Source: Enterovirga aerilata (lineage in GTDB: Bacteria > Pseudomonadota > Alphaproteobacteria > Rhizobiales > Beijerinckiaceae). Taken from it: 64,000 bases of DNA. The notes under the pieces were generated by a model, which saw nothing but the letters and a program-made list of their open reading frames with translations, was not told where the DNA came from and searched no databases. Position 1 is the stretch's first letter; each line of letters begins with the position of its first letter. The DNA is taken from positions 620,001-684,000 of the forward strand of contig NZ_JABEPP010000001.1 in NCBI RefSeq assembly GCF_013044135.1, read 5' to 3'. The translations under genes and the position numbers were made by a program. Below are positions 39,164 through 47,501 of the stretch, piece after piece.

Positions 39164-40501
39164 ATGGACGGGCTGCGGCTGCGCGGGCGGGATCGGGACA
39201 GGGTGCCGGAGGCCGAGATCGCGGCCGTGCGGGCCCATGCGGAGCCTCTGCCCGACATCGAGGATCCGGCCTTCGGGGCGATGTTCGACCGCTTCGCGGA
39301 TGCCCGGGTGGTGCTGCTCGGGGAGGCGACCCACGGCACGAGCGAGTTCTACCGTGCCCGCGCGGCGATCACGCGGCGGCTGATCGAGCGGCACGGCTTC
39401 ACGATCGTGGCGGTCGAGGCGGACTGGCCCGACGCCGCCCATATCGATGCCTTCGTGCGCGGGCGCGAGCGGCCCACGGCCGATGGCCCGCCCTTCACGC
39501 GCTTTCCGACCTGGATGTGGCGCAACGCCGAGGTGCATGCCTTCATCACCTGGCTGCACGCCCACAACCGCGAGCTGCCGGCCGAGAGGCGCATCGGCTT
39601 CCGCGGGCTCGATATCTATTCGCTCGGCGGCTCGATCGCGACCGTGCTGCAATACCTCGACCGGGTCGATCCGGAGGAGGCCAGGGATGCGCGCGGGCGC
39701 TACGGCTGCCTTTCGCCCTGGCTCGCCGACCCCGGCCGCTACGGCCGGGCGGTGCTGAATGGCGACAAGAAACCCTGCGCGCAGGCGCTGCTGGACCAGC
39801 TGAACGAGCTTCTGGAGAACCGCCTCGCCTATGCGCGCCTGTCGGGCGAGGAGGACTTCTTCGACGCCGTGCAGAATGCCCGGATCGCGCGGGCGGCCGA
39901 GCACTATTACCGGGTCATGTACCAGGGCTCGACGGAGTCCTGGAATCTGCGCGACCGGCACATGTTCGACACGCTGGAGCGCCTGCTCGCCGCGGGCGGA
40001 GCGGAGGCGCGGGCGGTCGTATGGGCGCACAATTCCCATATCGGCAATGCGACCGCGACCGCGATGGGCTGGCAGGGCGAGTTCAACATCGGCGAGCTCT
40101 GCCGCATCGCCTACCGGGACGGGGCCGTGCTGATCGGCTTCGGCACGGATCGGGGAACCGTCGCGGCTGCGGACGACTGGGACGAGCCGATGCGGGTGAA
40201 GAACGTCCTTCCCGCCCGGGCCGACAGCCACGAGCGCGTCTTCCGGGAGGCAGGCCTGCCGGCCGCGCTGACCGATTGGCGGCAGGATGCCGAGCTTCGC
40301 CAGACCTTGTCCGCCTCGCGGCTCGAGCGCGCGATCGGCGTCGTGTACCGGCCGCAGAGCGAGCTCGCGAGCCACTATTTCGAAGCCGTGCTGCCCGAGC
40401 AGTTCGATGCCTTCGTCTGGTTCGAGAAGACGAAGGCAGTCACCCCGCTCCCCGTCGCGCCGCAGCGCGGCGGCGGCGACCTGTATCCTTTCGGGCTGTG
40501 A
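39164..40501 (+). CDS. Erythromycin esterase family protein
   Basis: A 445-residue protein of the Ere superfamily. The block LLGEATHGTSEFYRAR and a central HNSHIGNA segment are the conserved histidine and glutamate sites. Only some members hydrolyse macrolide lactones; many in soil bacteria have unknown esterase or stress roles, and nothing here marks it as a resistance gene. The EcfG-type promoter upstream favours a stress role. Confidence 0.88.
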   Translation: MDGLRLRGRDRDRVPEAEIAAVRAHAEPLPDIEDPAFGAMFDRFADARVVLLGEATHGTSEFYRARAAITRRLIERHGFTIVAVEADWPDAAHIDAFVRGRERPTADGPPFTRFPTWMWRNAEVHAFITWLHAHNRELPAERRIGFRGLDIYSLGGSIATVLQYLDRVDPEEARDARGRYGCLSPWLADPGRYGRAVLNGDKKPCAQALLDQLNELLENRLAYARLSGEEDFFDAVQNARIARAAEHYYRVMYQGSTESWNLRDRHMFDTLERLLAAGGAEARAVVWAHNSHIGNATATAMGWQGEFNIGELCRIAYRDGAVLIGFGTDRGTVAAADDWDEPMRVKNVLPARADSHERVFREAGLPAALTDWRQDAELRQTLSASRLERAIGVVYRPQSELASHYFEAVLPEQFDAFVWFEKTKAVTPLPVAPQRGGGDLYPFGL

Positions 40502-40602
40502 TCCGCCGGTCCCGGGATCGGCGGGCAGTCGCTTTCCCCAGAAAAGTTCTCGATATTTGCGGCCGAGCTGAAACTCTCTGGGTACCATGCCGTTCATCCG
40601 GC

Positions 40603-40836
40603 ATGCGGACCGGCGGCAAGACCTCGTTCTCCTCGGACGCGTCCTTCGAGACGCGGTGCGACGCCATGCTCCTGGGCAGGCTCGGCCGCGAGCTCGCGCA
40701 TGTCTATCACGACACGCTGCACGCGCCGCTGCCGGCGGCACTCAGGGCCCTGATCGACCAGCTCGAAGCCGCCCTCGACACGGGCGAGGGAAGCCGGCCG
40801 CAAGTCGCAAGCGCGCACAATCGCCCGCTTCGTTGA
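40603..40836 (+). CDS. NepR-like small protein (putative anti-sigma factor)
   Basis: A 77-residue protein. Residues 31-55 (LAHVYHDTLHAPLPAALRAL then IDQLE) follow the NepR pattern: a Leu-x3-Tyr helix, a PxP turn (P42-L-P44) and a second LL/I-x-QLE helix. NepR proteins bind EcfG sigma and are released by PhyR in stress. No ecfG or phyR is adjacent. ATG 40603 is the best start, but no strong SD is seen. It could also be a chance open frame, though the pattern and length fit. Confidence 0.5.
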   Translation: MRTGGKTSFSSDASFETRCDAMLLGRLGRELAHVYHDTLHAPLPAALRALIDQLEAALDTGEGSRPQVASAHNRPLR

Positions 40837-40901
40837 AGGGCGCCGGCCCGACCGCCCCGGCATGGACAAACCCCGGGAAGGCTTGCTATGCCTGCCCGCA
40901 G

Positions 40902-40976
40902 GCGGGCGTAGTTCAGTGGTAGAACGTCAGCTTCCCAAGCTGAATGTCGTCGGTTCGATCCCGATCGCCCGCTCCA
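40902..40976 (+). tRNA. tRNA-Gly (anticodon CCC)
   Basis: A complete cloverleaf: acceptor GCGGGCG/CGCCCGC, D-stem GTTC/GAAC, anticodon stem TCAGC/GCTGA with loop TTCCCAA, and T-arm around GGTTCGATCC. The CCA end (40974-40976) is encoded. Its 3' part is the left attachment repeat of the integrated element, and the gene stays intact after integration. Confidence 0.95.
40929..40976. repeat. Left attachment repeat (attL) in tRNA-Gly
   Basis: This 48-bp stretch, from the anticodon stem to the CCA end, recurs at 58401-58448 with one mismatch (C at 40940, T at 58412). Flanking sequence diverges at once on both sides. Confidence 0.9.
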
Positions 40977-41060
40977 AATTTCGCAGGCTCGACAAGAGCT
41001 TAAGACGGTCTGCCACTAATCTCCGTTCCCCACGTTCCCCGTCGCGTTCCCCATATCCGT

Positions 41061-42284
41061 TCAGGCCCCGTTCTTCGCGGCCCGGTGGGCGACGCGAAGT
41101 TTTGCGACCTTCCTGGATTTCCCGACCGCTCCCCGCGAGTAGCGGGCCGTGGTCGAAGCCTGTGAGTGGGCAGCCGACGACCTGATCGCGTCCAGGTCCG
41201 CTTCGGCGTCCTCTGCCTCAGTGATCGCGCCGGCGCGGGCGTCCATGTTCCAGACGTGGTCCGGTACCCCGGCCGCGCGAGCGACGGCTCGCCACTCCCG
41301 GGAATAGGCATCGTCGGCGTACGGCCGGCCGGCCTTCTCATCCATGATCACGGGGCCGACTCGTCGCTCTGGCGGAACGTGCGCCACGACCTGCAGAACG
41401 TGCGGGCAGAGCGAGACGTCATGGGCGGCGATAGCGCCGGTCTTGGACGTCACCTTGCGCGTCACGCCGTCGAGGACGAGCTCGCTCCAGGTCAGGCCGT
41501 TCACCCAGCGCTTGCCGTTCAGGACAATTCCGGTCGCGGGAGTGTCGGCCGGGATCGGCTCCCATTCCCCGATCACATCCTTCTGCCGGAGGAGAAGGTC
41601 GAACTGGATGGCGGTCCCAAGCGCGAGGGAAACGCGGCCCATCTCGATTGCCTTCGGGATGAACGCGGCCACGTGCTCAGCATCGAGCGTAGTGCGGCGC
41701 CGTTCCGGGCCGGGGAAGCGGGTCTCCTGAAGGATCGCGTGCACCCGACTGCATCCTGACAGCTCGGCCGCGACGCCGTAGGAGAACATCTCCCGGAGCT
41801 TCTTCATGATGCCCCAGGCGCGGCGGACGCGCGGAGGGGCGCCCGGCTCTTTCGGCTTTTTCGCCGCCTCGTACCAGCGCCAGAGGTCAGACAGGCCGAT
41901 GGCGGCTATGGCTCGATCGCCGAAGGCCTTCTCGATGAGCTTGAGGACGTGGAGATCCTTCTCCCGCGTGTTGTGCTTCATCCGCTGGAACGGGCTGGCC
42001 TCGTCCGTCTGGTAGCGCCGGGACAGGCCGCGGATCGTGCCGTCATAGCGATTCAGGTCCCGCTTACGACCGCTGGACCACTCCAGCATCTCGGCTTGGA
42101 AGCGCATGCAGGCAGCCGAGATCAGTTCCCGGTCACCCGGCTTGCTCTCGTCATAGGGGAGGGGGATCGTCTTGGGCGTGTAGCCCTTCTTCACGAGGTC
42201 GGGCCGGGCGCACCAATACAGCCGGGGCGGTCCCGACTTGTTCGGCCGGCGCTTCAGGCCGGGCATGTCGGCGTCAGAGGGCAT
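41061..42284 (-). CDS. Tyrosine-recombinase-type integrase
   Basis: A 407-residue phage integrase. The C-terminal catalytic region shows an Arg in LLLRQKDV, an Arg in MDARAGAITEA where most families have HxxR (the His is Met here), and His and the nucleophile Tyr in AAHSQASTTARYSRG. The N-terminal 150 residues bind arm sites. It lies 85 bp inside attL and reads toward it, the normal place. ATG 42284 has an SD (GGAG) at 8 bp; an ATG 17 codons upstream lacks one. Its start overlaps the preceding gene by 11 bp. Confidence 0.87.
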   Translation of the reverse strand: MPSDADMPGLKRRPNKSGPPRLYWCARPDLVKKGYTPKTIPLPYDESKPGDRELISAACMRFQAEMLEWSSGRKRDLNRYDGTIRGLSRRYQTDEASPFQRMKHNTREKDLHVLKLIEKAFGDRAIAAIGLSDLWRWYEAAKKPKEPGAPPRVRRAWGIMKKLREMFSYGVAAELSGCSRVHAILQETRFPGPERRRTTLDAEHVAAFIPKAIEMGRVSLALGTAIQFDLLLRQKDVIGEWEPIPADTPATGIVLNGKRWVNGLTWSELVLDGVTRKVTSKTGAIAAHDVSLCPHVLQVVAHVPPERRVGPVIMDEKAGRPYADDAYSREWRAVARAAGVPDHVWNMDARAGAITEAEDAEADLDAIRSSAAHSQASTTARYSRGAVGKSRKVAKLRVAHRAAKNGA

Positions 42285-42540
42285 CGAGGTTCTCCATTCC
42301 GTCCGCTTGGACGACCTCGATGCTAGAAAGGGCATAGCGCCGGAGCCAATAGGCCTCGACGGCGGGCCAGAACCGGCCGCCCATGATCGGATCCACCTTG
42401 GGCAGGCCGTCGCGCTCGAGCACGATCGACTTCGCGGCCCACTCCTTGGGAGTCTGGCTCAGCCGCCGGGCGACCTCTGCCTCGCAGGGAAATAGCCCCG
42501 TCATCTTCACAGCCCGGTCGGAGGCGGCGGAGCGGGGCAT
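42274..42540 (-). CDS. Small helix-turn-helix-like phage protein (excisionase position)
   Basis: An 88-residue protein with a helical stretch EAEVARRLSQTPKEWAAK that reads like an AlpA/excisionase-type winged helix. It lies directly upstream of the integrase and overlaps its start, the usual place for a directionality factor. ATG 42540 is chosen; the longer frame upstream overlaps the next gene. Confidence 0.6.
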   Translation of the reverse strand: MPRSAASDRAVKMTGLFPCEAEVARRLSQTPKEWAAKSIVLERDGLPKVDPIMGGRFWPAVEAYWLRRYALSSIEVVQADGMENLDAL

Positions 42541-42544
42541 CGGC

Positions 42545-42757
42545 TTAGGAGCGGCTAGTCCGCTCGGGACGGGATTTCCGCCCAGCGATCTTGAGGCCCT
42601 CTCGCACAAGCGCCCGAATAGCGTCTGAGCGGCAGGACTGCCCGGCAGGAATCGCCCAAGCGTCGATCGCGTCCAGATCCGACTTATCGAACACAACGAG
42701 TGTTCGATGGCGAGCAGGCGCGCGGGTGCGCCGCTCAGCTCCATAAGCTGATCGCAT
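42545..42757 (-). CDS. Small ribbon-helix-helix-like protein
   Basis: A 70-residue protein with the pattern RTLVVFDKSDLDAIDAWA ... SCRSDAIRALVREGL, which fits a short beta strand followed by two helices, as in ribbon-helix-helix DNA-binding proteins. It ends 4 bp before the excisionase-like gene. The start is uncertain because no clear SD precedes ATG 42757. Confidence 0.55.
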   Translation of the reverse strand: MRSAYGAERRTRAPARHRTLVVFDKSDLDAIDAWAIPAGQSCRSDAIRALVREGLKIAGRKSRPERTSRS

Positions 42758-42796
42758 GGGGAACGACCTTCGATTTTCGGGGGTAGAAACAACGAC

Positions 42797-42823
42797 GCCC
42801 GGCAGCCATTTCTGGCTCCGGGC
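42797..42823 (-). terminator. Hairpin, possible terminator
   Basis: GCCCGG and CCGGGC flank AGCCA/TGGCT around loop TTTC, with one unpaired C. On the minus strand GTCGTTGTTTCT follows, a weak T-rich run. It lies in the 245-bp gap between the 43003-43317 gene and the 42757 start, where I see no gene. Confidence 0.45.
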
Positions 42824-43002
42824 GCGGCTCGATGTGCTGGGCGCGAGAATTAGCCCGTAAGTTCGCAGACCGCAAAGTCCAAAGTTGCCGCTGGAGTGTC
42901 CTTCAACGGCATTCGGTGGGAGGGTAAGCGACTGCAAGAACGTGCGTTTTTGGCTGCGGTAGTGCCATTTCGCCGCACGGCGGAGATCAGGGGCATTGGC
43001 GC

Positions 43003-43317
43003 TCATTTCTGATGTGCCTGGACCTTGGATCGCGCACGCCTCACCATTCCCCTGAGACGGTCCATGGTCCCGTCGCGACTGAACCCTTTCTCCTGAAGAG
43101 CGCTCACCATGGTGCCGGGCACCAAGCCGCACGTCTTAGCGTCGGGGCCGGCGGCTAGTAGGTCGACGAGCGCCGTCAGACAGGCGCGGGCCATCTCATC
43201 CCGGTCTGGGATGTTCGCTGCTTCGAGCTTGTCGCGGTAGTTCTGCGAGTATCGCTGCTGCTTGCGAAGGCGAGCGCGGTAGCGCTTGGCGTCTTCAGCG
43301 TCGTGGAAGTCGGTCAT
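43003..43317 (-). CDS. Hypothetical phage protein
   Basis: A 104-residue, helical, charged protein I do not recognise. The N-terminus MTDFHDAEDAKRYRARLRKQQ is strongly charged. ATG 43317 lies 9 bp after AGGAGG, so the start is well supported. It reads toward the integrase. Confidence 0.65.
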   Translation of the reverse strand: MTDFHDAEDAKRYRARLRKQQRYSQNYRDKLEAANIPDRDEMARACLTALVDLLAAGPDAKTCGLVPGTMVSALQEKGFSRDGTMDRLRGMVRRARSKVQAHQK

Positions 43318-43526
43318 CAGCACGGGCCTCCTCGCTCCCGTGCTGATCCATCTCGGACGAGATCATGAAAGTGACCAGCGGATCCTGTTCCGCTGGATCG
43401 TGTGGCGGAGCTATCCGAAACCCGGTGAGATCGGCGGGTTTCCCCCTTCATACATCCTATAGGCCCTGCCCGGCGGGGCTAACCGGGTGAGCAAATCCGG
43501 GCCTGGGCATCCGACTAAATGATGAA

Positions 43527-43548
43527 GGCCCGGCGCTTTGGCCGAGCC
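43527..43548 (-). terminator. Rho-independent terminator
   Basis: An 8-bp stem (GGCTCGGC and GCCGGGCC, one G-T pair) with loop CAAAGC on the minus strand is followed by TTCATCATTT. It lies 9-30 bp after the stop of the 43557-44378 gene. An 8-bp inverted repeat (CCAGCGGA/TCCGCTGG, 43375-43396) lies further downstream in the same gap. Confidence 0.6.
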
Positions 43549-43556
43549 CTATCCGA

Positions 43557-44378
43557 TCAATCGGTATCCTGCTTCGGTGTCAGGAGCTCGGCCGGCGGCC
43601 GGCCGAAACCGCTGCGGAGTGGGGTGTCGCCATGCCAGTAGCTCCACTTTCGCATCGGACCTGCGCCGGGTCGGATCACGCGTTCGGCCTGTTCCCGGAG
43701 CCGTGGCGGCAACACCGGAATCAGGTTCTTCAGCGTCTCGCCCTCATGATAGATCCTGAGATCGCGCAACGCGTCGCTCTGCTTACTGAACGCCACATCG
43801 CCAACGGACATCCACGCGATCAACTCGATCGCCCGGAAAGCCAGTCGAGATGGAGACGGCGGGGTCTTCCCGATCATGGTCGACCAGCGAGAGAGACGGA
43901 GGTGATGCTCGCTCTCAATGCGACGAGCTGAGGCGGTTCCAGACCGTCGCATCTCGACAGCCTGCGCCTCCTCACGCTCCTTCAGCCTCGCCATCGCCTT
44001 ATCGAAGGCATGTTGGCGCTCGTCCTCCCGAAGGAATGGATGGTTGAGATAGCGCTCGCGGAACTCGGACTCTCCGGGCCGGATGATGATGTGAACCATG
44101 CCGGTCGGAAGCTCGAACTGCTGCAGCGCGGGGATCCAGGAGTTCCTTCCCGAAAGCCTACCATCCGAGTGGACCGTCGACGGCCCCGGCTGCGCCCACC
44201 AGGGCATCGCGGCGATACACTCCGCAAGGATACGCTGCGCCCGCTTTAGCTCGAGCACCTGATCGAGCCATTCCGCGAACAGCTCGTCGACGCGGCGCGC
44301 GCTCTCATCACTGAGCGTGACGAGATCTGCCGCGCTGATCGGTGTCGCTTCTCCCGTAAAGGCCTCGTGTCGAGACAT
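43557..44378 (-). CDS. Hypothetical phage protein
   Basis: A 273-residue protein I do not recognise. The middle (about 120-190) has an ALERKE-rich helical stretch and no membrane segment is visible. ATG 44378 follows GGAGG at 5 bp; the frame upstream to 44564 has no such signal. It is divergent from the XRE regulator, in the position of an early or lysogeny gene. Confidence 0.65.
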   Translation of the reverse strand: MSRHEAFTGEATPISAADLVTLSDESARRVDELFAEWLDQVLELKRAQRILAECIAAMPWWAQPGPSTVHSDGRLSGRNSWIPALQQFELPTGMVHIIIRPGESEFRERYLNHPFLREDERQHAFDKAMARLKEREEAQAVEMRRSGTASARRIESEHHLRLSRWSTMIGKTPPSPSRLAFRAIELIAWMSVGDVAFSKQSDALRDLRIYHEGETLKNLIPVLPPRLREQAERVIRPGAGPMRKWSYWHGDTPLRSGFGRPPAELLTPKQDTD

Positions 44379-44594
44379 GCCGTCCTCCAAATTGCTGCCC
44401 CGATTGGGGCGAGGAGGAACGTCGGTGGCAATCTCGGCCGGATCGGTGCTCCGGCGAACATCACAAGACGCCGTTCGGGGCTGCTTTGAGCGGTTCGGGC
44501 GGGCCGGCGATTCGTTGGATGCAGGCAAGCCGAGGGCGGCTGCCGGAACGGTGTCGTTCGGCATTGATCAAGTTGCTCCGTCAACGGATCGTTG

Positions 44595-44605
44595 ATAGTT
44601 TCTAT
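44595..44605. promoter_or_regulatory. Operator-like palindrome O1 for the XRE regulator
   Basis: ATAGTTTCTAT (ATAG-TTT-CTAT) in an AT-rich stretch of the divergent region. A second related palindrome lies 38 bp further on, about 3.6 helical turns centre to centre. Confidence 0.45.
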
Positions 44606-44631
44606 ATCAAATCGCCGACGTTCGGCTGTCA

Positions 44632-44644
44632 ATAGAAATTCTAT
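44632..44644. promoter_or_regulatory. Operator-like palindrome O2 for the XRE regulator
   Basis: ATAGAA-A-TTCTAT, a near-perfect palindrome ending 5 bp before the XRE start. A repressor bound here would block its own transcription. The gene has no clear SD and may be leaderless. Confidence 0.5.
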
Positions 44645-44648
44645 CGAA

Positions 44649-44891
44649 ATGACGATCAGCGTCCGCCAGGTGAAAGCCGCTCGCGCCCTTCTCGGCTGGT
44701 CGCAAGCCGACCTCGCAAAAGCGTCGGCAGTTTCCTATCCGACGATCGCGCGTCTTGAATCAGACGACGGCGCTGGCCCGATCGGCGGGCGACAGGACAC
44801 GGTCGACAAGATCACGAAGGCGTTGCAGGACGCCGGCGTGGAATTCACGAACGGTGGACAACCAGGGGTCAGGCTCAGGGGGGTCGGCTAG
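44649..44891 (+). CDS. XRE-family helix-turn-helix regulator
   Basis: An 80-residue protein that is almost all HTH: ARALLGWSQADLAKASAVS and YPTIARLE are helices 1-3. Such small Cro/C1-type repressors hold prophages silent or act as antitoxins. It is divergent from the 43557 gene and has two operator-like palindromes upstream. The longer frame from 44592 is disfavoured because it lacks an SD and crosses O2. Confidence 0.85.
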   Translation: MTISVRQVKAARALLGWSQADLAKASAVSYPTIARLESDDGAGPIGGRQDTVDKITKALQDAGVEFTNGGQPGVRLRGVG

Positions 44892-44945
44892 CGCGCATTT
44901 CGTTGACAGGGCAGGATCGCCGAACAATGGGCTGGGGAGCTCCAC

Positions 44946-45341
44946 TTGCGTCATCTGCTTTGGATCATTGCGGCACTCGGCCTAGCGGGTTGCGCGACTC
45001 AGATCTCCGTTCCAGTCTCAGGCCAGTTCGGGAACGGCGTACCCGCTGCGGGGCAGGCAACGGCGCGCACGAGCGGCGAAGGCGATTTCTGGGTGCAGGC
45101 GCCGGGCGGAAAGCGCTGCTCGGGGACCTACAACTCGCTCGACACGAACCCCACGATCGTTGTCCCGGTCACATGCTCCAACGGCGCGCGAGGTGAGATC
45201 GTCGTCACTCGCCAGCTGAACGGGCTGTCGGGGACGGCCATCGGGAAGCTTTCCGACGGAACGACCGGCCAGTTCGTGTTCGGTGACCTGAAGTTCGAAC
45301 AGGCGTTCGGGGCCGGCGGAAAGGCGAAGTCCGGCGGCTGA
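44946..45341 (+). CDS. Putative phage-encoded lipoprotein
   Basis: A 131-residue protein with signal MRHLLWIIAALGLAGC, lipobox LAGC (Cys16), and a Gly/Thr-rich soluble part with two further cysteines. TTG 44946 is preceded by GGGGAG at 6 bp. Prophage lipoproteins can block superinfection, but no such family is recognised here. Confidence 0.65.
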   Translation: MRHLLWIIAALGLAGCATQISVPVSGQFGNGVPAAGQATARTSGEGDFWVQAPGGKRCSGTYNSLDTNPTIVVPVTCSNGARGEIVVTRQLNGLSGTAIGKLSDGTTGQFVFGDLKFEQAFGAGGKAKSGG

Positions 45342-45371
45342 CCCGAGCTACACACCTATGCGAGGGACAGG

Positions 45372-45656
45372 ATGAGGAAGCTCGACTCCTTCACCGGCGA
45401 AGGCACGATCTCGTCGCGGCGGTTCGAGCCTTTCCCGTGCACCTATACGGTCGAGGTCTGGCACGACAGCGCTCGGAACCGCCGCGAAGCAAGCGGCACG
45501 GTCCGTGGCTCCGTGAACGACCTGTTCAGCGCGTTCGACTCGGACGATGCCCGCCTCACTATGAGCAATGGTTGGGTGCTCGAGATCGTACTCGGGAAGA
45601 CGTCGGGCGATGGTACGGCGGAGATCTTCGTCAACAGCCGGATTCCGGGGTACTAG
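45372..45656 (+). CDS. Hypothetical protein
   Basis: A 94-residue soluble protein of unknown role, beta-rich in appearance (CTYTVEVWHDSARNRREASG). It follows the lipoprotein in the same direction, 30 bp downstream, within the accessory part of the element. Confidence 0.6.
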   Translation: MRKLDSFTGEGTISSRRFEPFPCTYTVEVWHDSARNRREASGTVRGSVNDLFSAFDSDDARLTMSNGWVLEIVLGKTSGDGTAEIFVNSRIPGY

Positions 45657-45761
45657 GAACGCAGTCTCGCCGCCCCTACATCACTGCTTCGTGAACCGGG
45701 ACGGCGACCGCGGACGGACGGCGCCGGGCCGGGGATCGCGCCGCATCGCGGGAAGAAGCGG

Positions 45762-45971
45762 CTATGACGCCTCCCGCGCCTCACTCTCCGCCGTGATCCG
45801 TTCCAGCTCAATGAGATCGTAGTGCCGCCCCTCGGGGTCCACGACGTCGATATCGGTCAGGCCTCGGTCAAGCATGTCCCGCACATGATTGAGTGCCTCG
45901 CGGGCGTCTTGCGCGATTACGGCGAACCCACCGCTCGCGGTGCTTTCGCCTGGCCTGATGGTGAATCGCAT
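45762..45971 (-). CDS. Small hypothetical protein
   Basis: A 69-residue protein of unknown role with a helical core (AREALNHVRDMLDRGL). ATG 45971 follows GGAG at 5 bp. It is convergent with the preceding hypothetical gene and divergent from the PIN pair. Confidence 0.55.
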   Translation of the reverse strand: MRFTIRPGESTASGGFAVIAQDAREALNHVRDMLDRGLTDIDVVDPEGRHYDLIELERITAESEAREAS

Positions 45972-46165
45972 CGCCACTCCACCCTCCATCGCTGCTGCCG
46001 GTAGCTCAGGGATGGCATCCTGCTTAGATCAGTCAAGGGCGCGGCAGCCGAGAGCGCCGTTACATCCGCGGTCGCTCTCGGCTCAGCCCGCCGCGTTGCG
46101 GAGCGATCAACCATGTTCAAAGGCCGAATGGCGGCTAGCGATCCGCTGAGGCATACTCCCAGGAA

Positions 46166-46921
46166 ATGAGCCGCGAGATCACATTTCGCATCGACAGCTG
46201 GACGCCAGAGACGATCCCGATGGAGCGGCTCGGCGAGTACCTGGTCGAGCTTGGCCGCCTGTACGGCGAGAGCGCCAGCGTCCATTTCAAGAGACTGAAG
46301 AAGGGCAGCACGGTGATCGTCTCGGCTGTGGCTGAGCCTGCCGTTCCGAAGGTCGAAAGGCGCCTTGCTCAGGCACGGCAGATCCAAGCGCCGGCGGATG
46401 TCGTTCGAATCTATCGGCGAATCGACCAGATGCTTGCCGAGGATAATGCCGTTGGCGTGGTACGCTTCGGGCGAGGGAACGTCGTGCCGTTTCCAGGCCG
46501 CGAGCGAGAGATGCCGGTCGACTATGGCGTGGTCCGAGAGGAGGGCTTCATCGAAGGCGAGTTGGTCCGGCTCGGCGGGATCGACAAGTCGGTGCACCTG
46601 CAGCTGCAGGACGGCGACACGCTCTATACGAATGTTGTCACCAATCGCGAGACAGCACGTGAACTCGGGAAGCTGATTTTTGGCCCGATCATCCGGCTCT
46701 GGGGCACGGGCGCGTGGAGGAGATCGGCTGAGGGTGGCTGGGCGCTGGACAGCTTTAAGGTTGGTCGATTCGAGGTTTTGAGCGAGCAGGACCTAACGGA
46801 GGTGATTGCGGACCTGCAGGCAGTGCCCGGGAACTCGTGGCACCTCGAGCAGGACCCTATTGACGCCTTGCTAAGGATGCGAGCTGGCGAGCCGCCGGCC
46901 GCTCGGAAGCGTTCGCAGTGA
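46166..46921 (+). CDS. Unknown protein cotranslated with a PIN nuclease
   Basis: A 251-residue soluble protein I do not recognise. It starts MSREITFRIDSWTPETIPM and looks alpha/beta overall. Its stop overlaps the GTG start of the PIN gene (GTGA), so the two are made together. In toxin-antitoxin pairs the first gene is usually the antitoxin, but at 251 residues it is larger than VapB-type antitoxins. Confidence 0.75.
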   Translation: MSREITFRIDSWTPETIPMERLGEYLVELGRLYGESASVHFKRLKKGSTVIVSAVAEPAVPKVERRLAQARQIQAPADVVRIYRRIDQMLAEDNAVGVVRFGRGNVVPFPGREREMPVDYGVVREEGFIEGELVRLGGIDKSVHLQLQDGDTLYTNVVTNRETARELGKLIFGPIIRLWGTGAWRRSAEGGWALDSFKVGRFEVLSEQDLTEVIADLQAVPGNSWHLEQDPIDALLRMRAGEPPAARKRSQ

Positions 46922-47496
46922 TAGGCGCCTTCGACGCGTCCATGCTGATCCTGCTGCTCAATGAGAGGGCAGCAGCGCCGACGGACCATCAGACGGGCGA
47001 ACCGGTGAGCCTGGTGCAGGAAAGAATTAAGTTCATGGTCCAGCAGACCGTGAAGGCGCGAGGCCGCCTCATTGTGCCGACACCTGCACTTGGAGAGGTG
47101 CTGGTGAAGGTCGAGCCCGAGAGCGCAGCGGAGTATCTTTCCATTATGGAGCGCGCCCGCGGGTTCAAGATCTCACCGTTCGGGATCAAGGCCGCGATCG
47201 AGTTCGCCGAGATGCAGCGTCAGCTGTTAGGCAGCCGGCGGCGGATCAAGCGTGGCGACCTTGAGACGCGTGCCAGGGCCAAGTTCGACCAGCAAATCGT
47301 CGCGATCGCGAAAGCCGAAGGGGCATCGGTGATCTATTCGGACGACAGCGGGCTCAAGACCTACGCGAAGCACTTCGGCCTGGAGACACTCGGCATCCGC
47401 GATCTGCCGACACCACCGCCCAGCGATCTTCAACAGGAGCTGCCACTTGAGCCCCCCGAGCCGGAGATCCCGGCTGAAGTTGAGACGGCTCGCTAA
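46918..47496 (+). CDS. PIN-domain protein (putative RNase)
   Basis: A 192-residue PIN nuclease of VapC type. Acidic metal-binding residues fit: D6 in FDASML, E60 in ALGEVL, D124 in FDQQIVAIAK and D142-D143 in IYSDDSGLKTYAK. The last 30 residues form a Pro/Glu-rich tail. The start is GTG, overlapping the preceding stop. PIN toxins cleave tRNA or rRNA; the target here is unknown. It is convergent with the tail gene at 47502. Confidence 0.85.
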   Translation: MIGAFDASMLILLLNERAAAPTDHQTGEPVSLVQERIKFMVQQTVKARGRLIVPTPALGEVLVKVEPESAAEYLSIMERARGFKISPFGIKAAIEFAEMQRQLLGSRRRIKRGDLETRARAKFDQQIVAIAKAEGASVIYSDDSGLKTYAKHFGLETLGIRDLPTPPPSDLQQELPLEPPEPEIPAEVETAR

Positions 47497-47501
47497 CGTG
47501 T

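Noticed and set aside
39164-40501. Macrolide resistance gene
   Set aside because: The Ere-like family is broad, the sequence does not identify a true macrolide esterase, and the context is chromosomal and stress-linked.
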